A stretch of 7,329 nucleotides of DNA from an uncultured Pelagibacteraceae bacterium (GTDB taxonomy: Bacteria; Pseudomonadota; Alphaproteobacteria; Pelagibacterales; Pelagibacteraceae): the NCBI GenBank assembly GCA_902533955.1, contig CACANV010000034.1:1-7329 (forward strand). The letters run 5' to 3'. Shown here one piece after another: positions 1 to 7,329 of this stretch. The notes beneath the pieces were generated by a model that was not told the DNA's origin, did no database searches, and saw only the letters and a program-made list of their open reading frames with translations. The position numbers and the translations under genes were made by a program. How positions within the stretch are numbered: the stretch's first letter is position 1; each line of letters starts with the position of its first letter.

Positions 1-2819
1 ACAAAATTACAATTTTAAGAAACGATGATATTTTAGCTATCATTAAAAAAATGTTAGATTTAAGAGATGGAAAAGATGAGGTAGACGATATAGATCATCT
101 TGGAAATCGGAGAGTAAGGTCAGTAGGTGAACTTGTTGAAAATCAAGCTCGTATAGGTGTTTATCGAATGGAAAGAGCCATCAAAGAAAAAATGACAACT
201 CTAGATGTTGAGTCAGCAATGCCACAAGATTTAATAAATGCAAAACCACTTACTATTTCTTTAAAAGATTTTTTTGCAACTTCTCAATTATCTCAATTTA
301 TGGATCAGACAAATCCTTTATCAGAAATTACTCATAAAAGAAGAGTGTCTGCTTTAGGACCAGGAGGTTTAACAAGAGAGAGAGCAGGTTTTGAAGTTAG
401 AGATGTGCATCCAACTCATTATGGAAGAATTTGTCCAATAGAAACACCAGAAGGTCCAAATATTGGTTTAATTAATAGTCTGTCAACATATTCTAAAATT
501 AATAAATATGGCTTTATAGAAAGTCCATATAAAAAAGTTGTAAATGGAATTGTTGAAGATAAAATTGAGTATCTTTCAGCAATGGAAGAAACAAAATATA
601 CAATAGCTCAAGCAAATTCCGTAATTAATAAAAATGGTAAATTTACAGAACAACTTGTTTCATGTAGACAAAATTTAAATTTTATACTCTCTAAACCAGA
701 AAATATTGATTATATAGATGTATCACCTAAACAATTAGTATCAGTGGCAGCATCTTTAATTCCATTTTTAGAAAATGATGATGCAAATAGAGCTTTAATG
801 GGATCAAATATGATGAGACAAGCTGTTCCACTTTTAAAACCCGAGGCTCCATTAGTAGGAACAGGCATAGAAAGTGATGTTGCTCTAGATTCAGGAGTTA
901 CGATTGTGGCAAAAAGAAATGGTGTTGTTGATAAAATTGATGGAAAAAGAATAGTTATTAAAGCTTCAGATGAGCAGGATTACTCACAATCTGGTGTCGA
1001 TATTTATAATCTACAAAAATTTAAAAGATCAAATCAAAATACATGCATAAATCAAAAACCATTGGTAAGAGTTGGTGATAAAGTAAAATCTGGAGACATA
1101 ATTGCCGACGGTCCTTCAACAAAGATTGGTGAATTAGCCTTAGGTAAAAATGTTACGGTAGCGTTTATGCCTTGGCAAGGATACAATTTTGAAGATTCAA
1201 TTCTTATTTCTGAAAGATGTGTAACTGATGATGTTTTTACTTCAATTCATATTGAAGAGTATGAAGTAATGGCAAGAGACACAAAATTAGGTGAAGAAGA
1301 TATAACTAGAGATATTCCAAATGTTAATGAAGAATCATTAAAAAATTTGGATGAATCGGGCGTTGTATACATTGGAGCCGAAGTTAAACCTGGCGATATA
1401 TTAGTTGGTAAAGTTACTCCTAAAGGAGATTCTGCTTCTGGACCAGAAGAAAAATTATTGAGATCAATTTTTGGAGAGAAGGCCATAGATGTTACGGACA
1501 CTTCTTTAAAAATGCCAAGTGGAAGTGGGGGCATAGTTGTAGATGTTAGAGTTTTTAATAGGCATGGTATAGAAAAAGATGAAAGATCTATAACAATAGA
1601 AAGAGCTGAAATTGACAGTGTTCAGGAAGATAAGAAAGTTGAAGAAGAAATTTTAGAGAGAAGCATTAAACAGAGAGCTTCATCTATACTTACTGGAAGT
1701 GTTCTAATTGCTAAAATCAAAGATTTTAATAAAGGCGAAAAATTAGATGAGGATAAAATTAATAAATTGCCAGTATCTGATTTATTTAAAATATCAATTG
1801 ATAATAATAAAAAATTAGAAACACTATCTCAATTAAAAGATCAATATAATAGTGCCAAGAAAGATATCCAAGATCGTTTTGAGGACAAAGTTTTAAAAAT
1901 TAGACAAGGTGATGATTTGTTACCTAGTGTAATGAAAATGGTTAAGGTTTTTGTTGCTATAAAAAGAAGACTTAGACCTGGTGATAAAATGTCAGGAAGA
2001 CATGGTAATAAAGGTGTGGTTAGTAAGATTGTTCCCGTAGAGGATATGCCTTATAGAGAAAATGGAAAACCTGTTGATATAGTTTTAAATCCTTTAGGAG
2101 TACCGAGTCGGATGAATGTTGGACAAATTTTAGAAACACATTTAGGCTGGTCTTGCACAGAGCTGGGCGAAAAGTTAAAAGATTTAATAAATAAAAATCA
2201 AAAAATAATTGAAAAAAATGATAAAATTAAATCTTTTTTAAAATTAATTTACGGAAATGAGTCTTACGAAGAAAATATTGACAATTTAAATAGCTCTGAA
2301 TTTCTAGATCTTTGTGAAAATATTCAAAATGGGGTTCCAATATCAACGCCTGTATTTGATGGCGCAAAAGAGCACGATGTTACAAAAATGCTTGAATTAG
2401 CAAGTTTACCAAAATCGGGTCAAACATATTTATGGGATGGAAGAACAGGAGAAAGATTTGATAGACCGGTTACAGTTGGAACTATTTATATGCTTAAACT
2501 TCATCATCTTGTAGAGGATAAAATACATGCTAGGTCAACAGGTCCTTATAGCTTAGTAACACAACAGCCCTTAGGCGGTAAAGCGCAGCTGGGTGGACAA
2601 AGGTTTGGTGAAATGGAGGTGTGGGCTCTTGAAGCATATGGTGCATCTTATACTTTACAAGAAATATTAACTGTAAAATCTGATGATGTGGCTGGAAGAG
2701 TTAAGGTTTATGAAACTATAGTAAAAGGTGAAGAAAATTTTGAATCTGGTATTCCAGAATCATTCAATGTTTTAGTTAAAGAGATTAAATCATTAGCGTT
2801 AAATGTGGAGTTAAATTAG
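1..2819 (+). CDS. rpoB: RNA polymerase beta subunit, 5' end outside the window (partial)
   Basis: Beta subunit of DNA-dependent RNA polymerase, which with beta' forms the active-site cleft and carries the rifampicin pocket. The reading frame is open from base 3 (K-I-T-I-L-R-N-D...), so the Met at 51 is internal; by comparison with E. coli it lies near residue 432. About 938 C-terminal residues are present, so the whole protein would be near the usual 1340-1370. Counting from the Met at 51: the rifampicin cluster [20 protein letters not shown] is at 78-97, with S100 following; [12 protein letters not shown] is at 131-142; [13 protein letters not shown] at 371-383 and RDTKLG at 409-414 lead into the flap. 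The proteobacterial insertion (SI2 type), rich in Lys and Glu, spans about 520-615. The nucleic-acid-binding segment [14 protein letters not shown] at 642-655 has the two active-site lysines K646 and K654. [20 protein letters not shown] at 839-858 and the end [13 protein letters not shown] are the clamp-anchoring C-terminus. No frameshift or lost motif is seen. rpoC follows after two bases. Identification is certain; the N-terminal third cannot be judged. Confidence 0.99.
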   Translation, partial: KITILRNDDILAIIKKMLDLRDGKDEVDDIDHLGNRRVRSVGELVENQARIGVYRMERAIKEKMTTLDVESAMPQDLINAKPLTISLKDFFATSQLSQFMDQTNPLSEITHKRRVSALGPGGLTRERAGFEVRDVHPTHYGRICPIETPEGPNIGLINSLSTYSKINKYGFIESPYKKVVNGIVEDKIEYLSAMEETKYTIAQANSVINKNGKFTEQLVSCRQNLNFILSKPENIDYIDVSPKQLVSVAASLIPFLENDDANRALMGSNMMRQAVPLLKPEAPLVGTGIESDVALDSGVTIVAKRNGVVDKIDGKRIVIKASDEQDYSQSGVDIYNLQKFKRSNQNTCINQKPLVRVGDKVKSGDIIADGPSTKIGELALGKNVTVAFMPWQGYNFEDSILISERCVTDDVFTSIHIEEYEVMARDTKLGEEDITRDIPNVNEESLKNLDESGVVYIGAEVKPGDILVGKVTPKGDSASGPEEKLLRSIFGEKAIDVTDTSLKMPSGSGGIVVDVRVFNRHGIEKDERSITIERAEIDSVQEDKKVEEEILERSIKQRASSILTGSVLIAKIKDFNKGEKLDEDKINKLPVSDLFKISIDNNKKLETLSQLKDQYNSAKKDIQDRFEDKVLKIRQGDDLLPSVMKMVKVFVAIKRRLRPGDKMSGRHGNKGVVSKIVPVEDMPYRENGKPVDIVLNPLGVPSRMNVGQILETHLGWSCTELGEKLKDLINKNQKIIEKNDKIKSFLKLIYGNESYEENIDNLNSSEFLDLCENIQNGVPISTPVFDGAKEHDVTKMLELASLPKSGQTYLWDGRTGERFDRPVTVGTIYMLKLHHLVEDKIHARSTGPYSLVTQQPLGGKAQLGGQRFGEMEVWALEAYGASYTLQEILTVKSDDVAGRVKVYETIVKGEENFESGIPESFNVLVKEIKSLALNVELN
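2807..2810 (+). promoter_or_regulatory. Probable ribosome binding site of rpoC inside the rpoB 3' end
   Basis: GGAG lies within the last codons of rpoB, 11 bases before the rpoC ATG at 2822. It is the only Shine-Dalgarno-like purine box near that start. The spacing is on the long side, and with a two-base intercistronic gap rpoC translation is probably also helped by ribosomes terminating on rpoB. The match is seen in the sequence; its use is inferred. Confidence 0.5.
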
Positions 2820-2821
2820 AT

Positions 2822-5800
2822 ATGAGCAAAGAATTAACTGATTTATTTAAAACTTCAGAAATTTTAGAAACTCAAAACTTTAATAGTATTAAAATTACAC
2901 TAGCTAGTCCTGAAAAAATTAAATCCTGGACTTATGGTGAAATTAAAAAGCCAGAGACAATAAACTATAGAACTTTTAGACCGGAAAAAGATGGTTTATT
3001 TTGTGCAAGAATTTTTGGCCCAATTAAAGACTATGAATGTTTATGTGGGAAATATAAAAGAATGAAATTTAGGGGAATTATATGTGAAAAATGTGGTGTT
3101 GAAGTTACTAAATCAAATGTGAGAAGAGAAAGAATGGGTCATATAAATCTCGCTACACCTGTTGCTCATATTTGGTTTTTAAAATCTTTACCAAGCAGAA
3201 TATCTTTGACAGTAGATATGAAACTTAAAGAAGTTGAAAGAGTTTTGTATTTCGAAAATTTTATTGTAATTGAACCAGGATTAACAAATCTTAAAAAAAA
3301 TCAACTTTTAGGAGAAGAAGAGTTAATTAAATATCAAGAAGAATATGGAGAAGAATCATTTACAGCAGGAATTGGTGCTGAAGCTATTTTAGAAATATTA
3401 AAGTCTATTAATCTTGAGGAAGAAAAAAAATCTTTAATTAAAATAATAAAAGAGACTAAATCAAAAGTTTCTGAGGAAAGATCTATAAAAAGATTAAAAC
3501 TAATAGAGTCATTTATAGAAACTGGAAATAAACCAGATTGGATGATTTTAACTACTATTCCTGTAATTCCTCCCGAACTAAGACCATTGGTTCCACTAGA
3601 TGGAGGTAGATTTGCAACGTCAGATCTTAATGATCTTTATAGAAGAGTTATAAATAGAAATAATCGTCTTAAAAGATTAATGGATCTAAAAGCACCAGAT
3701 ATTATCATTAGAAATGAAAAAAGAATGCTTCAAGAGTCAGTAGATGCATTATTTGATAATGGAAGAAGGGGTAGAGTAATAACTGGAAGTGGGAAAAGAC
3801 CTCTTAAATCTCTAGCTGAAATGTTAAAAGGTAAACAAGGGAGATTTAGACAAAACTTACTAGGAAAAAGAGTAGATTATTCTGGAAGATCAGTAATTGT
3901 CGTTGGACCTGATTTAAAGCTTCATGAATGTGGATTACCAAAAAAAATGGCGCTTGAATTATTTAAACCTTTTTTATATGCAAGATTAAATAAATTAGGC
4001 TTAGCCTCAACAATCAAACAAGCTAAAAAACTTGTTGAAAGAGAAAGAAATGAAGTTTGGGATGCATTAGAATTAATAGTTAGAGAGCATCCAGTAATAC
4101 TTAATAGAGCTCCAACACTTCATAGATTAGGAGTTCAAGCATTTGAGCCAAAATTAATTGAAGGTGATGCTATTGAACTTCATCCATTAACATGTGCTGC
4201 TTTCAATGCTGATTTTGATGGAGATCAAATGGCTGTTCATGTGCCACTTAGTTTAGAGGCTCAGTTGGAAGCAAGGGTGTTAATGATGTCAACAAATAAC
4301 ATTTTGAGCCCATCAAACGGTAAACCAATTATTGTGCCAAGTCAGGATATGATTTTAGGAATTTATTATTTATCTCAACCACCATATCAAACTGATAGGG
4401 TTGAGGGGTATTTTGTAAATACATCTGAAATTGAACATGCATTAGAAATTGGTCAAATTAAAGTGCACTCAAGAATAGTATCAAGATATGAGACTGTTGA
4501 TGAAAAAGGAAATGTAAAATTTGAAAAATACATAAGTACCGCTGGTAGATTTTTGTTGTCGAATCTAATTCCAAAAAATATCAATAATAAATTTTCATTA
4601 GTTGACAGATTGTTACCCAAAAAAATTGTATCAGAAATAATAGATCATATATTTAGATTCTCAGGACAAAAAAATACAGTAATATTTTGTGATAAATTAA
4701 AAGATCTTGGATTTAAGCATGCCTTCAAAGCAGGAATTTCATTTGGTAAAGATGATTTAGTTATACCAGAAAATAAACAACAACTAATTGATGAAACTAA
4801 AAAGCTAATATCAGATTATGAAACTCAATATTCAGAAGGATTGATTACAAGAGGCGAAAAATATAACAAAGTTATAGATGCTTGGTCAAAATGCACTGAT
4901 AAAGTTGCTACCGAAATGATGAAAAGAATTTCAGCGACCGAAGTGGGTGAAGAAGGTTTAAAAATAAATTCTGTATTTATGATGGCAGATAGTGGAGCTA
5001 GAGGATCAGCTGCTCAAATGAAACAATTAGCGGGAATGAGAGGATTAATAGCTAAGCCTTCAGGAGAAATTATAGAATCTCCTATAACTTCAAATTTTAA
5101 AGAAGGACTTACTGCATTAGAATATTTTAATTCTACACATGGAGCAAGAAAAGGCCTTGCTGATACTGCTTTAAAAACTGCTAGCTCAGGATATTTAACT
5201 AGAAGGTTATGCGATGTTGCTCAAGATTTAACTATTACTAAACATAAATGTGAAAACCCAGGATCGATTAAACTTTCAGAAGTACTTGAAGGAGGAAATA
5301 TAATGGTAAGTCTTGCTGAAAGGTCACTTGGAAGAGTAACAGCTATAGATGTAAAAAATCCATTGACAGGTGAAGTAATAATTAAAAAGGATGAAATCAT
5401 TGAAGAGTCAACATGCGAAAAAATAGAATCCGCAGGTGTGAAATCTTTAAATGTCTATTCTGTAATGACTTGTAGCTCTAAAGAAGGAGTATGCGCAAGA
5501 TGTTATGGCAGAGATTTATCAAGAGGCAAAATAGTTCATGTTGGTGAAGCAATTGGTATGATTTCAGCTCAATCTATTGGTGAACCAGGAACACAATTAA
5601 CAATGAGAACTTTCCACGTTGGAGGTACGGCATCTGTTAAACAAGAGTCACAAGTTGTATCAAGTTCAGAAGGTATTTTAAAAATTTTAAATACAAATTT
5701 ATTGGAAGATTCAAAAAAAAAATTGATAGTAATGGGAAGAAATACCGAGCTATCTATTGAAGATGAAAAAGGACTGCAAGTTGCTGTTTATAAAGTACCT

Positions 5801-6985
5801 TATGGATCAAAACTTTATTTTCAAAATGGAGATAAAATTAAAAAAGGTGCTAAAATTTGTGAATGGGACCCATATACAACGCCTGTTATCGCAGAGAAAA
5901 GTGGTATTGCAAACTATGTAGATTTAATTGATGGAGTTTCTTTGGCTGAGACAGTAGATGATGCAACTGGTATATCAACAAAAGCTGTTGTTGATTGGAA
6001 AACACAATCAAAAAACACAGACTTAAAACCCAGAATTACTTTAAGAGATGAAAAAGGAAATGTTATAAAAAAAGCTGATGAAAATGAAGCAAGATATTAT
6101 TTAGTTCCCGATTCAATTTTATCAGTTAAAGATGGTCAAAAAATTTCTGCTGGAGATGTTATAGCTAGACTTCCTAAAGAAACAACTAAAACAAAAGATA
6201 TAACTGGAGGTTTACCTAGAGTAGCTGAGTTATTCGAAGCAAGGAAAGCAAAAGACAGTGCAATTATTGCTGAAAATAATGGAAAAGTTATCTTTGGTAA
6301 AGAAGTAAGAGGAAAACAAAGAGTTACAATAGAGTCAGATACTGGTGAGTCATCAAGTTATTTAATACCTAAAGGCAAACATATAAACTTTAATCAGGGC
6401 GAAGTTATTAAAAAAGGAGAATATCTTTTAGACGGACAACCATTACCACATGATATTTTAAGAATACTAGGAATAGAGGAATTAACTGATTATTTTGTAA
6501 ATCAAGTTCAGGAAGTTTATAGATTACAGGGTGTAATTATAAATGATAAACATATTGAAGTAATTTTAAGACAAATGCTTAAAAAGATTGAAGTAAAAGA
6601 TCCTGGAGATTCTAATTTGTTGCCTGGAGAAGTGATTGATAGAATAAAATTTGAACTAATGAATGAAAAATTAAAATCTGAAAAAAAAGCCCCAGCTATT
6701 GGTGAGAGAATTTTAATGGGTATAACAAAAGCTTCTCTACAAACTGAGTCATTTATTTCAGCTGCATCATTTCAAGAAACAACAAGAGTTTTAACAGATG
6801 CTGCGATTAAAGGTAAAACAGATAAACTTATAGGTTTAAAAGAAAATGTTATCGTAGGAAGACTTGTGCCTGCTGGAACTGGATCAATCAAAAATTCTTG
6901 GAATAAAAAAGCATTAGAGGATGATAAAAAATTTTTGTCAGACCAGGAAAAAAAAGAGTCTAAAGAAACACAAATAAACCAGTAA
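2822..6985 (+). CDS. rpoC: RNA polymerase beta' subunit (complete)
   Basis: Catalytic beta' subunit, 1387 residues, close to E. coli's 1407. The ATG at 2822 is chosen because the protein then begins like the family (short helix, then [14 protein letters not shown] at 23-36). Domains in order: zinc-binding clamp site C73/C75/C88/C91; sigma-binding coiled coil about 270-310 (NRNNRLKRL); rudder and switch 2 about 311-357 ([20 protein letters not shown]); Mg-binding NADFDGD at 462-468 with catalytic D464, D466 and D468; secondary-channel region about 650-745 including [11 protein letters not shown]; bridge helix about 765-800 ([20 protein letters not shown]); second zinc site C810/C884/C891/C894 with the same spacing as E. 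coli; trigger loop QLTMRTFH with H932. The trigger loop is interrupted by the proteobacterial SI3 insertion (about 938-1126) and resumes at [16 protein letters not shown]. The C-terminal clamp parts ([43 protein letters not shown]) are intact. They are followed by a charged tail of about 30 residues that looks lineage-specific. It is almost certainly co-transcribed with rpoB. Confidence 0.99.
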   Translation: MSKELTDLFKTSEILETQNFNSIKITLASPEKIKSWTYGEIKKPETINYRTFRPEKDGLFCARIFGPIKDYECLCGKYKRMKFRGIICEKCGVEVTKSNVRRERMGHINLATPVAHIWFLKSLPSRISLTVDMKLKEVERVLYFENFIVIEPGLTNLKKNQLLGEEELIKYQEEYGEESFTAGIGAEAILEILKSINLEEEKKSLIKIIKETKSKVSEERSIKRLKLIESFIETGNKPDWMILTTIPVIPPELRPLVPLDGGRFATSDLNDLYRRVINRNNRLKRLMDLKAPDIIIRNEKRMLQESVDALFDNGRRGRVITGSGKRPLKSLAEMLKGKQGRFRQNLLGKRVDYSGRSVIVVGPDLKLHECGLPKKMALELFKPFLYARLNKLGLASTIKQAKKLVERERNEVWDALELIVREHPVILNRAPTLHRLGVQAFEPKLIEGDAIELHPLTCAAFNADFDGDQMAVHVPLSLEAQLEARVLMMSTNNILSPSNGKPIIVPSQDMILGIYYLSQPPYQTDRVEGYFVNTSEIEHALEIGQIKVHSRIVSRYETVDEKGNVKFEKYISTAGRFLLSNLIPKNINNKFSLVDRLLPKKIVSEIIDHIFRFSGQKNTVIFCDKLKDLGFKHAFKAGISFGKDDLVIPENKQQLIDETKKLISDYETQYSEGLITRGEKYNKVIDAWSKCTDKVATEMMKRISATEVGEEGLKINSVFMMADSGARGSAAQMKQLAGMRGLIAKPSGEIIESPITSNFKEGLTALEYFNSTHGARKGLADTALKTASSGYLTRRLCDVAQDLTITKHKCENPGSIKLSEVLEGGNIMVSLAERSLGRVTAIDVKNPLTGEVIIKKDEIIEESTCEKIESAGVKSLNVYSVMTCSSKEGVCARCYGRDLSRGKIVHVGEAIGMISAQSIGEPGTQLTMRTFHVGGTASVKQESQVVSSSEGILKILNTNLLEDSKKKLIVMGRNTELSIEDEKGLQVAVYKVPYGSKLYFQNGDKIKKGAKICEWDPYTTPVIAEKSGIANYVDLIDGVSLAETVDDATGISTKAVVDWKTQSKNTDLKPRITLRDEKGNVIKKADENEARYYLVPDSILSVKDGQKISAGDVIARLPKETTKTKDITGGLPRVAELFEARKAKDSAIIAENNGKVIFGKEVRGKQRVTIESDTGESSSYLIPKGKHINFNQGEVIKKGEYLLDGQPLPHDILRILGIEELTDYFVNQVQEVYRLQGVIINDKHIEVILRQMLKKIEVKDPGDSNLLPGEVIDRIKFELMNEKLKSEKKAPAIGERILMGITKASLQTESFISAASFQETTRVLTDAAIKGKTDKLIGLKENVIVGRLVPAGTGSIKNSWNKKALEDDKKFLSDQEKKESKETQINQ
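5713..5722 (+). repeat. Uninterrupted run of ten A inside rpoC
   Basis: The bases encode the end of Ser964 and Lys965-Lys967 of beta' and are the longest single-base tract I saw in the window. They fall in the SI3 insertion, not in the catalytic core. A8 runs also occur in rpoC at 3293-3300, 3423-3430, 6681-6688 and 6948-6955. The tract is read directly; any slippage during transcription or sequencing is inference. Confidence 0.9.
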
Positions 6986-7013
6986 ATATACTATTTTTTT
7001 GTTGTCTTTTAGT

Positions 7014-7041
7014 TTGACAATTTGAATTTCTATAGTAGTTT
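7014..7041 (+). promoter_or_regulatory. Promoter-like sequence upstream of rpsL
   Basis: A perfect sigma-70 type -35 hexamer TTGACA lies at 7014-7019. With a 16-base spacer the -10 would be TAGTTT at 7036-7041, only three of six consensus bases. A better -10 match, TATAGT at 7031-7036, is just 11 bases from TTGACA, too close for normal geometry. A promoter serving the str operon apart from rpoBC read-through is plausible here, but the -10 is ambiguous. Confidence 0.35.
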
Positions 7042-7053
7042 GGCCATGTTTTT

Positions 7054-7099
7054 GGTTGGAAGTAGTGCATTATCGCTCTAAACGCTGCCACAAATAACC
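7054..7099 (+). ncRNA. Possible two-tier stem in the rpsL leader transcript
   Basis: By eye, GGTTG at 7054-7058 can pair with TAACC at 7095-7099 (one G-U). Nested inside, GTAGTG at 7062-7067 can pair with CGCTGC at 7083-7088 (two G-U), leaving a 15-base loop. The stems are separated by a 3/6-base internal loop. Several alphaproteobacterial and other lineages have structured leaders on ribosomal protein operons, so an autoregulatory leader is conceivable. Pairings of this length arise by chance, so confidence is low. Confidence 0.3.
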
Positions 7100-7111
7100 T
7101 GTCAGTTATTT
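7092..7111 (+). promoter_or_regulatory. Seven-base-pair inverted repeat (hairpin) upstream of rpsL
   Basis: AAATAAC at 7092-7098 is a perfect inverted repeat of GTTATTT at 7105-7111, with a six-base loop CTGTCA. Only one pair is G-C and no T run follows, so it does not look like an intrinsic terminator. Its left arm overlaps the 3' arm of the larger possible stem at 7054-7099, so the two folds would exclude one another. The repeat could also be a DNA operator; the sequence does not decide. Confidence 0.4.
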
Positions 7112-7138
7112 CATCAAAAATAAAACTTATTAAAATTT

Positions 7139-7329
7139 ATGCCGACTATAAACCAATTGTTAAGAAAAAGCAGAACTAGACCTATAGCGAGGAATAAAGT
7201 TCCTGCTTTACAAAAACAACCATTAAAAAGAGGTGTTTGTGTAAAAGTTTACACAACAACTCCAAAAAAACCAAATTCAGCTCTAAGAAAAGTTGCGCGA
7301 GTAAGATTATCCAATGGTTTCGAAGTAAC
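7139..7329 (+). CDS. rpsL: 30S ribosomal protein S12, 3' end outside the window (partial)
   Basis: S12 sits at the decoding centre of the small ribosomal subunit, contacts the A-site codon-anticodon helix and influences translational accuracy; it is the classic streptomycin-resistance protein. The frame from the ATG at 7139 gives [12 protein letters not shown], then [14 protein letters not shown] and [15 protein letters not shown], and continues to NGFEV at 59-63 where the window ends. This is about half of the usual 123-125 residues and aligns without gaps to the N-terminus of E. coli S12. Lys43 and Lys44 of the [10 protein letters not shown] loop are both present, the usual streptomycin-sensitive state at that site; the second resistance region near residue 88 lies outside. 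The start is fixed by homology (MPTINQL), as no Shine-Dalgarno box is seen: the preceding bases are almost all A and T. It probably heads an rpsL-rpsG-fusA operon, which cannot be verified here. Confidence 0.98.
   Translation, partial: MPTINQLLRKSRTRPIARNKVPALQKQPLKRGVCVKVYTTTPKKPNSALRKVARVRLSNGFEV

Larger units (their letters stand above)
6986..7138 (+). other. rpoC-rpsL intergenic region, candidate rpsL (str operon) leader
   Basis: This is the only non-coding stretch in the window. It opens with T-rich DNA after the rpoC stop (seven T at 6994-7000), then a TTGACA box, then a less AT-rich core around 7041-7100 that can fold, then an A/T-rich segment into the rpsL ATG. I found no convincing open frame on either strand and no tRNA. 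Its length, against a two-base rpoB-rpoC gap, suggests a separate expression signal for the ribosomal protein genes downstream. This is inference from layout. Confidence 0.6.

Noticed and set aside
51..53. ATG at 51 as the start of a protein
   Set aside because: The frame is open upstream to base 3 and aligns with the middle of RpoB, so this Met is internal.
1247..1534. A 95-codon open frame on the minus strand
   Set aside because: It lies entirely opposite conserved rpoB codons. Its translation has no recognisable family or domain, so it is a by-product of the coding strand's composition.
4550..4980. Divergent stretch of rpoC as a possible insertion or foreign segment
   Set aside because: This part of beta' (about residues 520-700) is variable in the family generally. 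Length and flanking motifs stay in register with E. coli and the base composition does not change.
6981..7000. Intrinsic terminator after rpoC (AGTA/TACT followed by seven T)
   Set aside because: The possible stem is only four AT-rich pairs with a four-base loop and overlaps the stop codon; too weak to call.
7046..7081. An 11-codon mini-ORF (MFLVGSSALSL) in the rpsL leader as an attenuation leader peptide
   Set aside because: It has no ribosome site and no run of regulatory codons, and short ORFs of this size are expected by chance. It could be revisited only if conserved in relatives.
7020..7138. A tRNA or small RNA gene in the rpoC-rpsL gap
   Set aside because: No cloverleaf, TTCGA-type T loop or CCA-end arrangement could be found; the pairings fit at most a leader structure.

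Overview
The window is ordinary, highly conserved bacterial information-processing DNA. It holds three genes in a row on the + strand: the 3' two thirds of rpoB (RNA polymerase beta), a complete rpoC (beta'), and the first 63 codons of rpsL (ribosomal protein S12). All three were recognised from protein motifs read directly in the sequence. No mobile element, CRISPR array, tRNA/rRNA gene or foreign-looking gene is visible.

Organism: the DNA is strongly AT-rich. Arg is mostly AGA, Lys AAA, and third positions are mostly A or T. The proteins carry the two lineage-specific insertions known from proteobacterial polymerase (the second beta insertion and the long insertion inside the beta' trigger loop). 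Several details look alphaproteobacterial: HLGW in beta, [12 protein letters not shown] in beta', an S12 beginning MPTINQL, and rpoC followed directly by rpsL. An AT-rich, compact alphaproteobacterium of the SAR11/Pelagibacterales kind is the best inference. No 16S or other decisive marker is present.

Layout: 1-2819 is rpoB, entering from outside the window. After only two bases comes rpoC (2822-6985). A 153-base gap (6986-7138) is the only non-coding stretch. It holds a TTGACA promoter-like box and two overlapping stem-loops. rpsL starts at 7139 and runs off the end.

How they work together: beta and beta' form the catalytic crab-claw of RNA polymerase and are needed in equal amounts, which fits their tight coupling. 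S12 is a decoding-centre protein of the 30S subunit and usually opens the str operon (rpsL-rpsG-fusA-tuf). The window therefore spans the joint between the rpoBC and str operons. The gap at that joint is the only place where an undescribed regulatory element could plausibly sit. I see no evidence for an exotic new system.
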